A stretch of 54,239 nt of DNA from Bacteroidaceae bacterium (GTDB lineage: Bacteria; Bacteroidota; Bacteroidia; Bacteroidales; Bacteroidaceae). The DNA lies in the NCBI GenBank assembly GCA_024698925.1, contig JAILQO010000058.1, positions 1 to 54,239 on the forward strand, written 5' to 3'. A model generated the notes under the pieces. That model did not search any database, had not been told where the DNA came from, and saw nothing but the letters and a program-made list of their open reading frames with translations. The translations under genes and the position numbers were made by a program. Shown piece by piece: positions 9,504-18,257 of this stretch; position 1 is the first letter of the stretch, and each line of letters starts with the position of its first letter.

Positions 9504-10886
9504 ATGGAAGCAGTATTCTCTTACATTATCTCGTTAGGTGCATCTGTCATGATGCCTATCCTTTTCACAATCATCGGATTGTGCATTGGTCTAAAATTTG
9601 GGAAGTCGCTACAGAGTGGACTCTACGTGGGCGTCGGCTTCGTCGGTCTTGGTATTGTCACAGCTTTGCTGACAACCAACTTCAATGGCCCGCTGAAGAA
9701 CATCTCGGATATATACGACTTGCAACTCGGCATCTTCGATATGGGTTGGCCTGCCGCTGCAGCCGTAGCATACAATACAGCCGTTGGGGCGCTCATAATC
9801 CCTATATGTTTAGGAGTGAACTTCCTGATGGTGCTCACAAAGACTACACGTACCGTAAATATTGATCTATGGAACTATTGGCACTTCGCTTTCATCGGCG
9901 CTGTTGTCTATTTCGTGCAAGGCGAAAGCCTGGGATGGGGATATTTTGCGGCTATCATCTGCTACATGTTTACGTTGGTAATGGCCGACCTCACTGCTGA
10001 CAAGTTCCAAAAGCACTATGATCTTGATGGCATTTCAGTGCCTCAGCCTTTCTGCCAGAGTTTTGTACCCTTTGCGCTCGCCATAAATTGGTTACTTGAT
10101 AAAATCCCCGGTTTCTCCAAACTGGACATTGATGCAGAAGGACTGAAGAAAAAGTTCGGTGTTTTGGGCGAGCCACTAATACTTGGTGTCATTGTGGGCG
10201 GCCTTATTGGTGCACTTAGCGTGAAAGAATGGAACAGTGATGCTGCAAAGACAATTCTTTCCCTTGGCGTGATCATGGGGGCTGTTATGGAACTGATTCC
10301 CCGTATCACAAAACTGTTCATCGACGGTCTGATGCCCATCAGTCAGAAGACAAAGGAAGTTGTTGAGAAGAAGTTCAACGGTAAAAAGGTACATATTGGT
10401 ATGAGTCCGGCCCTCGTCATCGGACATCCTACGACATTGGTCGTTTCACTGCTACTGATTCCCACCGTGCTATTCCTTGCTGTGATCCTTCCTGGCAACC
10501 AATTCCTACCGCTTGCCTCGCTAGCGGGGATGTTCTACCTATTCCCCTTGGTGCTACCCATCACGAAGAACAATGTGGTAAAGACATTTATTATCGGCCT
10601 TGTAGCCCTGATTGTCGGCTTATATTTCGTCACAGATATGAGCGCGGACTTCACCGCCGCTGCCAATTCCGTCTACGCTGCGACCCAAGATGCTGCCGCC
10701 AAGGTTCCCGATGGATTCCTTGCAGGTGCACTTGACTTCTGCTCTTCGCTCATCGGCTGGATTATTTTCCGCGCATGCAAAAGCCTCGATTACATCGGCA
10801 TGGGATTACTTGCCGGTATTACTGTCGTGATGATGTTCATCAATCGAAGACGCATTATCGCCGACGAGAAAGCGAACGCACAATAA
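9504..10886 (+). CDS. gatC: GatC-like PTS galactitol IIC family permease (orphan)
   Basis: A 460-residue integral membrane protein with about ten to twelve hydrophobic segments, matching the galactitol-type IIC permease family ([20 protein letters not shown] near the start, [40 protein letters not shown]). In enterobacteria the IIC protein moves the sugar across the inner membrane while IIA and IIB phosphorylate it. No IIA, IIB, HPr or enzyme I gene is in this window, so it may work as a plain permease. It is followed after 28 bp by kduI, which suggests a uronate-type substrate (inference from context). Family membership is clear; transport mechanism and substrate are not. Confidence 0.85.
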   Translation: MEAVFSYIISLGASVMMPILFTIIGLCIGLKFGKSLQSGLYVGVGFVGLGIVTALLTTNFNGPLKNISDIYDLQLGIFDMGWPAAAAVAYNTAVGALIIPICLGVNFLMVLTKTTRTVNIDLWNYWHFAFIGAVVYFVQGESLGWGYFAAIICYMFTLVMADLTADKFQKHYDLDGISVPQPFCQSFVPFALAINWLLDKIPGFSKLDIDAEGLKKKFGVLGEPLILGVIVGGLIGALSVKEWNSDAAKTILSLGVIMGAVMELIPRITKLFIDGLMPISQKTKEVVEKKFNGKKVHIGMSPALVIGHPTTLVVSLLLIPTVLFLAVILPGNQFLPLASLAGMFYLFPLVLPITKNNVVKTFIIGLVALIVGLYFVTDMSADFTAAANSVYAATQDAAAKVPDGFLAGALDFCSSLIGWIIFRACKSLDYIGMGLLAGITVVMMFINRRRIIADEKANAQ

Positions 10887-10914
10887 GTATATTTATCCAC
10901 ATAATGATATATTT

Positions 10915-11904
10915 ATGAAAAAGATTTTATTTCTTTCCGTAGCATGGCTCAGCTTCAGTAGCATTTCCTTTGGCCAGCAACATGTGTATCACCAAACAGC
11001 TTGTCATCCCGCTGACGTAAAGCACTACGATACGCAAACTCTTCGCGATCGTTTTGTAATGGAGAAAGTGATGGCTGCAGACGAGATTAACCTAACCTAC
11101 TCGCAGTATGACCGCTTCATTTTTGGCGGCGCTATGCCGGTTACCAAAGATCTGAAGCTTGAAACCTTTGACGCACTTAAAGAGCCCTATTTCCTACACA
11201 GTCGTGAACTTGGCATTATCAATACGGGAGGCGATGGTATCGTTATCGTAGATGGTCAGGAGTATCCCCTCGGCTATAGCGAAGCGCTCTATGTTGGTCG
11301 CGGTTATCTTGGCAAAGACAAGAAAGGTAACGCCATTGACACGAACAAGGAAGTCGTTTTTCGCAGCAAGGATGCCAGCAAGCCCGCCAAGTTCTATCTA
11401 AACAGCGCTACAGCCCATCAACACTACAAGACTCAGTGGGTTACTCTTGATGGCCGTAAAAACGGAAAAGTGCAGAGCCTTAAGGCTACCATTGTAGGTA
11501 CCAAGGAAAAGCCACTGGGCACGCTTGAAGAATCCAACCAGCGCACTATCAATCAGCTCATCGTCAACACCTCTCTGGAGGAAGGTCCATGTCAGCTACA
11601 GATGGGATTGACACAGCTTCAGCCTGGTAGCGTTTGGAATACCATGCCACCCCACACTCACGGACGCCGTATCGAGGCTTATTACTATTTTAACGTTCCC
11701 GAAGGACAAACCGTAAGCCACATCATGGGCGAGCCTCAGGAGAGCCGCGTAGTATGGCTTCACAACGAGCAGGCAATCATGTCACCCGAATGGAGTATTC
11801 ACGCAGCGAGTGCCACCTATTATTATACATTTATCTGGGGTATGGCTGGCGAGAACTTGAACTACAATGACAAGGATGTGATCCCCGTTGACGCACTGAG
11901 ATAG
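10915..11904 (+). CDS. kduI: 5-dehydro-4-deoxy-D-glucuronate isomerase (KduI) with N-terminal signal peptide
   Basis: KduI interconverts 5-keto-4-deoxyuronate and 2,5-diketo-3-deoxygluconate, a step in using unsaturated uronates released by pectin or glycosaminoglycan lyases. The 329-residue product aligns with the cupin family along its length: [35 protein letters not shown] and [16 protein letters not shown]. The metal ligands are visible as His247, His249, Glu254 and His296. Typical KduI is about 280 residues and cytoplasmic. Here the protein begins with [20 protein letters not shown], a convincing Sec signal peptide, after which the normal KduI start follows. This implies export to the periplasm. 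It sits 28 bp after the gatC-like gene and is followed by a hairpin terminator. Confidence 0.9.
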   Translation: MKKILFLSVAWLSFSSISFGQQHVYHQTACHPADVKHYDTQTLRDRFVMEKVMAADEINLTYSQYDRFIFGGAMPVTKDLKLETFDALKEPYFLHSRELGIINTGGDGIVIVDGQEYPLGYSEALYVGRGYLGKDKKGNAIDTNKEVVFRSKDASKPAKFYLNSATAHQHYKTQWVTLDGRKNGKVQSLKATIVGTKEKPLGTLEESNQRTINQLIVNTSLEEGPCQLQMGLTQLQPGSVWNTMPPHTHGRRIEAYYYFNVPEGQTVSHIMGEPQESRVVWLHNEQAIMSPEWSIHAASATYYYTFIWGMAGENLNYNDKDVIPVDALR

Positions 11905-11933
11905 AATATTTATCAGCAATCATACAAAATGTA

Positions 11934-11968
11934 AGCCGCAGTATCTTCACAGATTCTGCGGCTTTCTC
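11934..11968 (+). terminator. hairpin after kduI
   Basis: An 8-bp perfect stem agccgcag / ctgcggct (11934-11941, 11956-11963) with a 14-nt loop is followed by a short T-rich run. The rest of the 272-bp convergent spacer (to 12176) holds a degenerate CTAA-rich run (about 11968-12010) and TTGTACAA-like motifs, and no gene that I can see. Confidence 0.55.
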
Positions 11969-12157
11969 AACTAACTGATGAACTTACTAACTAACTCAAC
12001 TAACTTAATAAACTCTGATTGTGGTTGTGTCTATATTTAGATAGGATGATGAAAGGTTCGCCGTTTTTCGACAGTGCAAAGATAATATGATTTTTTCAAG
12101 TACCTTGTACAATTATGTATCATTTTTGTACAAAAACGCGTTTTAATAACGATTTTG

Positions 12158-12170
12158 CACAAAATCGTAC
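12158..12170 (+). repeat. 13-bp element cacaaaatcgtac, copy 1
   Basis: Identical to 15882-15894 on the other side of the HTCS gene. The stretch 12104-12176 also holds TTGTACAA-like motifs. Confidence 0.6.
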
Positions 12171-12176
12171 AAAAAG

Positions 12177-15100
12177 CTATAAATTTTTATTGTTCTCACG
12201 TCCAGTTTCAGGATTTGTAACCTTTTTCATCATCTGTTCATGGTACTGTCCGGGGGTACAACCGAACTTAGCAGAGAACTGTTTGTAGAATGTTCCGCGG
12301 TTGCTATAGCCTGCTTGGAAACATACTTCTTCCATTGACATCTCCGTTTTTGTCAGCAATTGGCGTGCACGCTCCAGTCGTAATTCACGAATGAGCGTTG
12401 TGGGCGTTTCCGTACTGATTTCCTGCATACGACGGTACAGATTTCGTAATCCGACACCAAGTTGATCTGCGACAAAGGCCGCCGACAGATCCTGACGATC
12501 CAGATTTTCAGATATGATAGTCACAATCTTTTCCATGAAAGAACGATCTTCTTCATGCAAGAGTTTACCATCGTGCAGTTCAAAAGCACTAAGCGAAGAA
12601 TTGAAATAAGCCTTCAACTGGGAACGCTGTTGTACAAGGCTACGTACCAACGAGAGGAAATATTCCAAGTCGAAGGGTTTCGTGAGGAACGCATCTGCTC
12701 CGACGGTGGCACTCTCTGTACGCGTCTGTGGATCAAAATCAGTGGAGATGAGTACGACGGGCAGGTGTGTAGTAGCACTATCCGCCTTCAAACGTCTACA
12801 GAGTTCCAAGCCACCTAAATCCGGCGTCGTCGTTTCTGCCACGACAACGTGAGGATGAAGTATAGCCAACCTCGTCAGCATCGCCTGCGCATTGTCAAAA
12901 CAGAACACATTGAAATCTGCCTGCAAGATATCCTTCAGTAATGAGAGCACCTCATGATTCTCATCTACGACGAAAGCGATATGTTTGTCCGGATCTATTT
13001 GCTTGGGATGCGGCGGCAGGACCAGTGCGGTAGCAGAAATACTCGGCTCCATCGGCATCAAATGGCCCGATTCGTAGCTGCGGAACTCTATGACACGCTG
13101 AATGAGCGCGTTCATTTGTTTACTGCTTTCACTGATTAGTTCTGCATAATGCTGGATATTTCCGGCAAGTGGCTTAGCAGCAAGTATACGCTGTACAGGG
13201 CCCTCAATCAACATTAACGGCGTACTAAACTGGTGCGTTAAATCTATGAAAAAGCGTAAACGAGAGGAATAGAGTTCCTCACGATGTTTCTTTTCCAGTT
13301 CATCCTGTTCTTGCTGATAATGAAGCCGACGGCGCTTTTCAATGGAGAAAATAAAATAGCCGATAAGCATCAAACCGATTATCGAATAGAAAATGCAGGC
13401 AGGCAAGGAAAGCCACCAAGGCTGCATAATGCGAATACGCAGTTGATAAACAGGACTGACAGCATCTCCAATTCGATATCTCACTTGTATTTTATATTCT
13501 CCAGGCGAAAGGTCCACGAAGGAAATGGTACGACCGTTTGCATTATCGTTCCAAGGACGATCATTAATACTATATTCAAATATATAATCATTCGCGTTGA
13601 CGTAATCAATAGCCGTATAACCTACTCTGAGATAATTCTGATTATAGCGCAGTTTAAGAGGTTTATTGTTTTTCACGAGAGCCTGTACGTCAAAATAATC
13701 CGTGCCAACACGCACGGCATAGAAAATCACGGGTGGCATCCTGGACTGTGAAACAGATTTCCTCGGTGAAAACGCGACAAAGCCATTGGTAGCCCCAAAA
13801 TATGTAATACCCGTCTGACGGTCAAAATACCCAGCGCCCTCACCTATCTCCATCGTGGAAAGGCCATTATCAAAGGTATACTCATTATAGGCCCGCGTTT
13901 TGGTATCCATACAAAACACTGTGCTCGATGTAGCAGCCCAAAGCGTATCATCAGGTGTAGTGACGAGTGCACGGATAACCTTTCCCTGCCGTTCAATCAA
14001 CGAGGATATATCGTCAAAATCCACTTTGGAGGTATTATAGGGGCTCTTGATCTGGAAAGCACCTACAGAAGTGCCACAGTAAACAGCGCCTTTCTGCGTA
14101 GCATCCACACAAATGGCATCATTCTTGGACGCAAGAGGTTCTTTGTCATCAAAAAGGAACACCTCATGCTTTTCGCTCTTCATATCGTAGCGTACAAAAC
14201 CCTTGTCACGACATGCAAACCAGAGATGAGCCCCCTCGCGGCTTACCGCAATAAAATGCGATAAATTTTTATCGGGATCATAGACAACACGCTGCACATC
14301 TGCACAGACAGGCACATCTCCCCGCCATTCCAAACGAATACGCAGGATGCCATGGCCACTGCTGGCGATATATAGTTCGCGTCCATCTATTTCCAGAAGT
14401 CCATGGATATTCATGACATCAGGACTGTTGACCGTCATAGTACCGAGTCGTTTTGTCTTGGGATCATAGTAGTTCACACCGTTTCCGTCTGTTCCCATCC
14501 AGATGATGTCGTGTGTACTTTCCGAGAAACAGTAGACAGAGTTATACAGCAATTCGCTGTTTTCACGCGTATATTGTTTCACACTGCTCGCGCCACCCTC
14601 AAAGGGTTTGTAATCGCTGAAACAAATGACGCCATCACCCTTGGTAGCAACCCATAAGTCGCCATTTATATCCTTTATTAAAGCTCGAATCGGTTTGGAG
14701 AGATGAATGGGCAGATTCTCGTAAAGTTCATTATGTATGTTGTGAGGCATACGGGCTCTATAACAGATACCTTCGCCATCAGTAGCTACCCACACAATAT
14801 CCTGCCGGTTATCTTTCAGGATATCAAAAACACCACAAGTGAATGATTGCGGTTCTTCAATATAGCTGTCATCGTTCTGATGACGCATCCGAGTCAAACC
14901 TGCCGTATTGAAGGAAATGAGCAGATCCTGCCCATCACGTACAATCGCCGTCACGCGACCTCGCATCTGCTGTGCCTCTGTCAACGTGAAACAGTAACGT
15001 ACGTTATTACCCTCACGATCAGCCATGAGAACACGGTTCTTAGCATCAATGAAAAAGAAATTATCACCTGAAGGCTTTGCAAAATTGACACGTCCAATCG

Positions 15101-15773
15101 CATGTACCTCACGACGAATCAACGAGGCTTTTAAGGTTCCATCGTTTTCATTTTCAGTCAGCTGGTAGACTATCAATTCATCTCGATTGTATATAATCAG
15201 ACGTGAGAGACTATCAATTTCCATGTATCGGCAATCGAAATAATTACCGGCTTCAACGTTTAAAGGGAAGAAGTGCTTTTCTACCTTATTATAATATAAT
15301 AATGTGTGACGAGTTGTGAACACTACCACGCCACCCTTTGGCGATAGCGCAAATTTATTGCCACCTTGCGCCTCATGATGATGTTCTGTCACGCCGCTGT
15401 GGCGATCCCAAAGGTGAATACCAGAATTGTTCTGGAACCAGATCTTGCCATCAGCCGTGGATTGGATATTTTCCACACAGCTGCCATCCAGTTCCTTCAG
15501 TTCCGGACGATCTGGGAAGAGCACTTCGGAGTTATTGCCCGCGAGAACGCTCACTCCATTGTACGTGCCAGCCCATATAAAGCCATCGGCATCCTGATGC
15601 AAAGTGAGTACAAACATGGATGCCAACCCATTGCGCAAATCAATGGTCCTGTATCCCTGATGTACAGCCCATGAAGGAGCCAATGTGCAGAAAAAGAGAA
15701 GTGTCGTCAAAAGAATACGGCAGAAAAAGAGACAACAATATGACTGCCTGCGAGATTGTTTGTTAGATAGCAT
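12177..15773 (-). CDS. hybrid two-component system-type regulator lacking the HATPase domain
   Basis: The 1198-residue product has a signal peptide/anchor (res ~15-37), a periplasmic two-component beta-propeller (~40-690), a Y_Y_Y domain (~720-785), one transmembrane helix (~790-812), a HisKA-like dimer domain (~835-910), a receiver (~930-1045) and an AraC-type DNA-binding domain (~1085-1180, ending GCTPGQY). Such HTCS proteins sense glycan fragments and switch on glycan-use genes. Three things are odd. There is no HATPase domain: ~50 residues after His847 the chain runs straight into the receiver. The histidine box is FIDLTHQFSTPL, with Gln where Glu is usual. The receiver's phospho-acceptor Asp is Glu980 (VVVAETTTPDLGG), although Lys1032 (TKPFD) is kept. 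The reading frame is intact. It lies divergent from the GH97 gene, its likely target. Confidence 0.88.
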   Translation of the reverse strand: MLSNKQSRRQSYCCLFFCRILLTTLLFFCTLAPSWAVHQGYRTIDLRNGLASMFVLTLHQDADGFIWAGTYNGVSVLAGNNSEVLFPDRPELKELDGSCVENIQSTADGKIWFQNNSGIHLWDRHSGVTEHHHEAQGGNKFALSPKGGVVVFTTRHTLLYYNKVEKHFFPLNVEAGNYFDCRYMEIDSLSRLIIYNRDELIVYQLTENENDGTLKASLIRREVHAIGRVNFAKPSGDNFFFIDAKNRVLMADREGNNVRYCFTLTEAQQMRGRVTAIVRDGQDLLISFNTAGLTRMRHQNDDSYIEEPQSFTCGVFDILKDNRQDIVWVATDGEGICYRARMPHNIHNELYENLPIHLSKPIRALIKDINGDLWVATKGDGVICFSDYKPFEGGASSVKQYTRENSELLYNSVYCFSESTHDIIWMGTDGNGVNYYDPKTKRLGTMTVNSPDVMNIHGLLEIDGRELYIASSGHGILRIRLEWRGDVPVCADVQRVVYDPDKNLSHFIAVSREGAHLWFACRDKGFVRYDMKSEKHEVFLFDDKEPLASKNDAICVDATQKGAVYCGTSVGAFQIKSPYNTSKVDFDDISSLIERQGKVIRALVTTPDDTLWAATSSTVFCMDTKTRAYNEYTFDNGLSTMEIGEGAGYFDRQTGITYFGATNGFVAFSPRKSVSQSRMPPVIFYAVRVGTDYFDVQALVKNNKPLKLRYNQNYLRVGYTAIDYVNANDYIFEYSINDRPWNDNANGRTISFVDLSPGEYKIQVRYRIGDAVSPVYQLRIRIMQPWWLSLPACIFYSIIGLMLIGYFIFSIEKRRRLHYQQEQDELEKKHREELYSSRLRFFIDLTHQFSTPLMLIEGPVQRILAAKPLAGNIQHYAELISESSKQMNALIQRVIEFRSYESGHLMPMEPSISATALVLPPHPKQIDPDKHIAFVVDENHEVLSLLKDILQADFNVFCFDNAQAMLTRLAILHPHVVVAETTTPDLGGLELCRRLKADSATTHLPVVLISTDFDPQTRTESATVGADAFLTKPFDLEYFLSLVRSLVQQRSQLKAYFNSSLSAFELHDGKLLHEEDRSFMEKIVTIISENLDRQDLSAAFVADQLGVGLRNLYRRMQEISTETPTTLIRELRLERARQLLTKTEMSMEEVCFQAGYSNRGTFYKQFSAKFGCTPGQYHEQMMKKVTNPETGRENNKNL

Positions 15774-15802
15774 AAATATATGTTTTCTTTCGATTTATGG
15801 TG

Positions 15803-15810
15803 CAAAAGTA
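15803..15810 (-). promoter_or_regulatory. -7 box for the HTCS-type regulator
   Basis: TACTTTTG on the minus strand, 29 bp upstream of the ATG at 15773. Confidence 0.6.
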
Positions 15811-15848
15811 GCGACTTCTATGGTCTTTACAAATAAAAAGGCAAGAAA

Positions 15849-15898
15849 AAACGTACGAATACCTAATATTTTCTAAAATGTCACAAAATCGTACGTTT
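15849..15898. promoter_or_regulatory. inverted repeat around two CGTACG cores, candidate operator
   Basis: aaacgtacga (15849-15858) and its exact inverse tcgtacgttt (15889-15898) lie 30 bp apart in the divergent promoter region between the regulator and the GH97 gene. Position and symmetry suggest a binding site for the AraC-type domain; this is inference. Confidence 0.5.
15882..15894 (+). repeat. 13-bp element cacaaaatcgtac, copy 2
   Basis: The same 13 bases and orientation as 12158-12170; this copy overlaps the right arm of the candidate operator. Confidence 0.6.
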
Positions 15899-15937
15899 CT
15901 GTCCAATATTATCACTCCACCATTGCAAAAAAAGAGC

Positions 15938-15945
15938 TATCTTTG
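15938..15945 (+). promoter_or_regulatory. -7 box for the GH97 gene
   Basis: TATCTTTG followed by gcacc, 70 bp before the ATG at 16016. This leaves a leader of about 65 nt. Confidence 0.6.
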
Positions 15946-16015
15946 CACCATCAAAAGCCTCATAAACGATATATACCATTAGTAATATTATAAATTAACC
16001 CAAAGAAAACCATTT

Positions 16016-17965
16016 ATGCAAAGAATCAAATCAATTCTGATGAGCGCAGCAATACTCTTTGCCGTCAGCTCAACCGCTTTCGCAGCCAAAGCGGTACAGG
16101 TAAAATCACCCAACGGACAGATTGTGGTGGAACTCAACACAGAAAAAGGCAAACTCGGATGGAGCGTCAGCCGCAACGGGCAGAAACTTTATACGATGGA
16201 GAACGTCGGCATGCAACTCGGCCAAAAAGCTGTTGGTGTCACCGCGGGCAGCGTGAAACAACGCACGACTACCGAGACTATCCGCCCTGTAGTGCCTTTG
16301 AAGTGCTCTAACATTGAGAATGCCTTCACCGAGGCACGCGTAGCCGTACAAAACGGTACACTGCTGTTGCGCGTTATGAACAACGCCGTAGCCTATCGCT
16401 TTGAAACCAAAGTGAAGGGCGAGGTGGAAGTCATCGCCGACCGCTTCACGCTCCGTCCCGCCGTGGATGTGAAGACTCACGTGCAGCAGCCCGGCAGCTG
16501 GCGTACCTCTTGCGAGGAGGGCTATACCCACCAGAGTATCGACGAGTGGAAGAAGGGCGGCCGTTTTGGCCTAACTCCTGCCCTACTCACTGGCGACAAT
16601 GACCTACAGATGCTGATTGCTGAGACAGACCTCTTTGACTATCCCCACCTGTGCCTCCGTCCTACCGCAGACGGCGCCATAGAGAGTGCCTTCCCGCCAG
16701 CTCCAGCCAAGTACGAATGGCAGGGCGACCGTGGCTTCAATGTCACCGAGGAAGCTCCCTATCTGGCGAAGACCAATGGTACTCGCGCTTTCACATGGCG
16801 TTATGTCGTCATTACCGACTCCAAGGGTCTGCTGACTCAGACCATCCCAGCTCAGCTCGCTCCGAAAAACGAAATCTCTGACGTCAGCTGGATCAAGCCC
16901 GGTAAGGTCATCTGGGAGTGGTGGAACGGCGCTACGCCTTTCGGCCCCGATGTGGACTTCAAGGCCGGCTGCAACTATGAGACCTACCGCTACTTCGCCG
17001 ACTTTGCCGCCAAATACGGCATTGAATATATTCTCCTCGACGAGGGTTGGGCCAAGAACACACGTGACCCCTTCGTGGGCAACGATGAATTGCGCCTCCA
17101 CGAACTGATTGCCTACTGCAAGGAGAAAGGCGTCGGTGTCATCCTCTGGCTGCCTTGGCTGACCGCAGAGCAGCACATGGACCTCTTCGAGAAGTATGCC
17201 GAATGGGGCGTAGCCGGTGTGAAGATCGACTTCATGGACCACTTTGACCAGTGGATGGTGAATTTCTACGAGCGTGTTGTGAAGGCAGCTGCCAAGAACC
17301 ACCTATTGATTGATTTGCACGGAGCCTACACGCCCGCAGGCCTTGAGTACCGTTTCCCGAACTTCATCAGCTACGAGGGCGTGAAGGGCCTGGAGCAAAT
17401 GGGTGGCTGTCCGTGTGACAATACCATTTACATCCCGTTCATCCGCAACGCCGTAGGTGCCGCCGACTTCACCCCGGGCGGTATGTTCAATGCCCAGCCC
17501 GGCATCTACGCTTCTCATCGTCCCAACTCCGCAGCCATGGGCACGCGCTGCTTCCAGATGGCGCTCTACGTTGTGCTGGAGAGCGGTGTGCAGATGCTTG
17601 CAGACAACCCCACACGCTATTACCAGAACGAGGACTGCGCCCGCTACATCGCCAGCGTCCCTGTCGTATGGGATGAAACACGCTGCCTCAGCGCCAAGGT
17701 GGGCCAGCACGCTGTTCTGGCTCGCCGCAGCGGCAGCAAGTGGTTCCTAGGCGCCATCCAAGGCACCAACCAGGAGCAGACCGTCCGCGTGAAACTCGAC
17801 TTCCTGCCCGCAGGCCGCACATTCAAGATGAAGGCCTTCGTGGATGGTGTCAACGCCGATTACCAGGCCATGCACTACAACGTGAAGGAGATGCAGGTGA
17901 CCAACCAGACTGAGCTGGATATCAAGATGGCCCGCAATGGTGGCTTTGCTGCTTCCTTTGAGTAA
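16016..17965 (+). CDS. secreted GH97 glycosidase (alpha-galactosidase / alpha-glucosidase type)
   Basis: A 649-residue exported enzyme with signal peptide MQRIKSILMSAAILFAVSSTAFA. The N-terminal beta-sandwich covers residues ~25-280, and the barrel begins at VIWEWWNGATPFGP, with YGIEYILLDEGWAKNTRDPF. Asp405 (GVKIDFMDHFDQ) fits the nucleophile of retaining GH97 enzymes and Glu454 (ISYEGVKGLE) the acid/base. The family also holds inverting alpha-glucosidases (SusB type, ~740 aa). The shorter length and Asp405 favour the retaining alpha-galactosidase branch, but this is not decisive. It is probably controlled by the divergent HTCS-type regulator. No SusCD pair is nearby. A strong terminator follows. 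Confidence 0.87.
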   Translation: MQRIKSILMSAAILFAVSSTAFAAKAVQVKSPNGQIVVELNTEKGKLGWSVSRNGQKLYTMENVGMQLGQKAVGVTAGSVKQRTTTETIRPVVPLKCSNIENAFTEARVAVQNGTLLLRVMNNAVAYRFETKVKGEVEVIADRFTLRPAVDVKTHVQQPGSWRTSCEEGYTHQSIDEWKKGGRFGLTPALLTGDNDLQMLIAETDLFDYPHLCLRPTADGAIESAFPPAPAKYEWQGDRGFNVTEEAPYLAKTNGTRAFTWRYVVITDSKGLLTQTIPAQLAPKNEISDVSWIKPGKVIWEWWNGATPFGPDVDFKAGCNYETYRYFADFAAKYGIEYILLDEGWAKNTRDPFVGNDELRLHELIAYCKEKGVGVILWLPWLTAEQHMDLFEKYAEWGVAGVKIDFMDHFDQWMVNFYERVVKAAAKNHLLIDLHGAYTPAGLEYRFPNFISYEGVKGLEQMGGCPCDNTIYIPFIRNAVGAADFTPGGMFNAQPGIYASHRPNSAAMGTRCFQMALYVVLESGVQMLADNPTRYYQNEDCARYIASVPVVWDETRCLSAKVGQHAVLARRSGSKWFLGAIQGTNQEQTVRVKLDFLPAGRTFKMKAFVDGVNADYQAMHYNVKEMQVTNQTELDIKMARNGGFAASFE

Positions 17966-18002
17966 CTGATTCCGGCAAGACGGATCCGGCTGTTGAGATT
18001 CC

Positions 18003-18021
18003 GGCGCCACCGAATGGCGCC
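18003..18021. repeat. small GGCGCC hairpin
   Basis: ggcgcca / tggcgcc (18003-18009, 18015-18021) with a 5-nt loop, just upstream of the main terminator. Two direct copies of gattccggc lie at about 17968 and 17994. No function is assigned. Confidence 0.4.
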
Positions 18022-18042
18022 GCACACTCTGGGCATAGAGGA

Positions 18043-18082
18043 AAGGGACTGTGTCGCGTTGAACGACACAGTCCCTTCTCTT
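18043..18082 (+). terminator. strong intrinsic terminator after GH97
   Basis: A 14-bp perfect stem (aagggactgtgtcg / cgacacagtccctt, 18043-18056 and 18064-18077) with a 7-nt loop, followed by a pyrimidine-rich run. Confidence 0.85.
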
Positions 18083-18201
18083 CTTCATTTGAGTTCCCTT
18101 CTCTTTTATTTGGGCCAGCCCTCTTTGCATGTACCGAAAAGAAAAAAAGGGCCTTGCAGCCGTTTTTTTTCCAAAAAGCGTGTTTGTTCATAAATAATTT
18201 G

Positions 18202-18209
18202 TACCTTTG
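18202..18209 (+). promoter_or_regulatory. -7 box for the nucleotidyltransferase
   Basis: TACCTTTG with an upstream TTTG at about 18182-18186 (spacing near 16 bp); the ATG follows at 18258. Confidence 0.65.
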
Positions 18210-18257
18210 CGCCAAAATAAACTCTATTTCATTATTCATTAATTCAACTTTTTTTTC

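Noticed and set aside
9504..10886. A complete galactitol phosphotransferase system
   Set aside because: Only the IIC part is present; no phosphoryl-transfer subunits are encoded nearby, so it is reported as an orphan permease.
12075..12083. TATCTTTG box on the minus strand in the kduI-HTCS spacer
   Set aside because: No gene or ORF of sense lies downstream on that strand before kduI's 3' end; left as a possible chance match.
4775..18000. A complete polysaccharide utilisation locus
   Set aside because: GH31, GH97, a regulator and uronate genes are close together, but there is no SusC/SusD pair and they are on separate transcription units with terminators between them.
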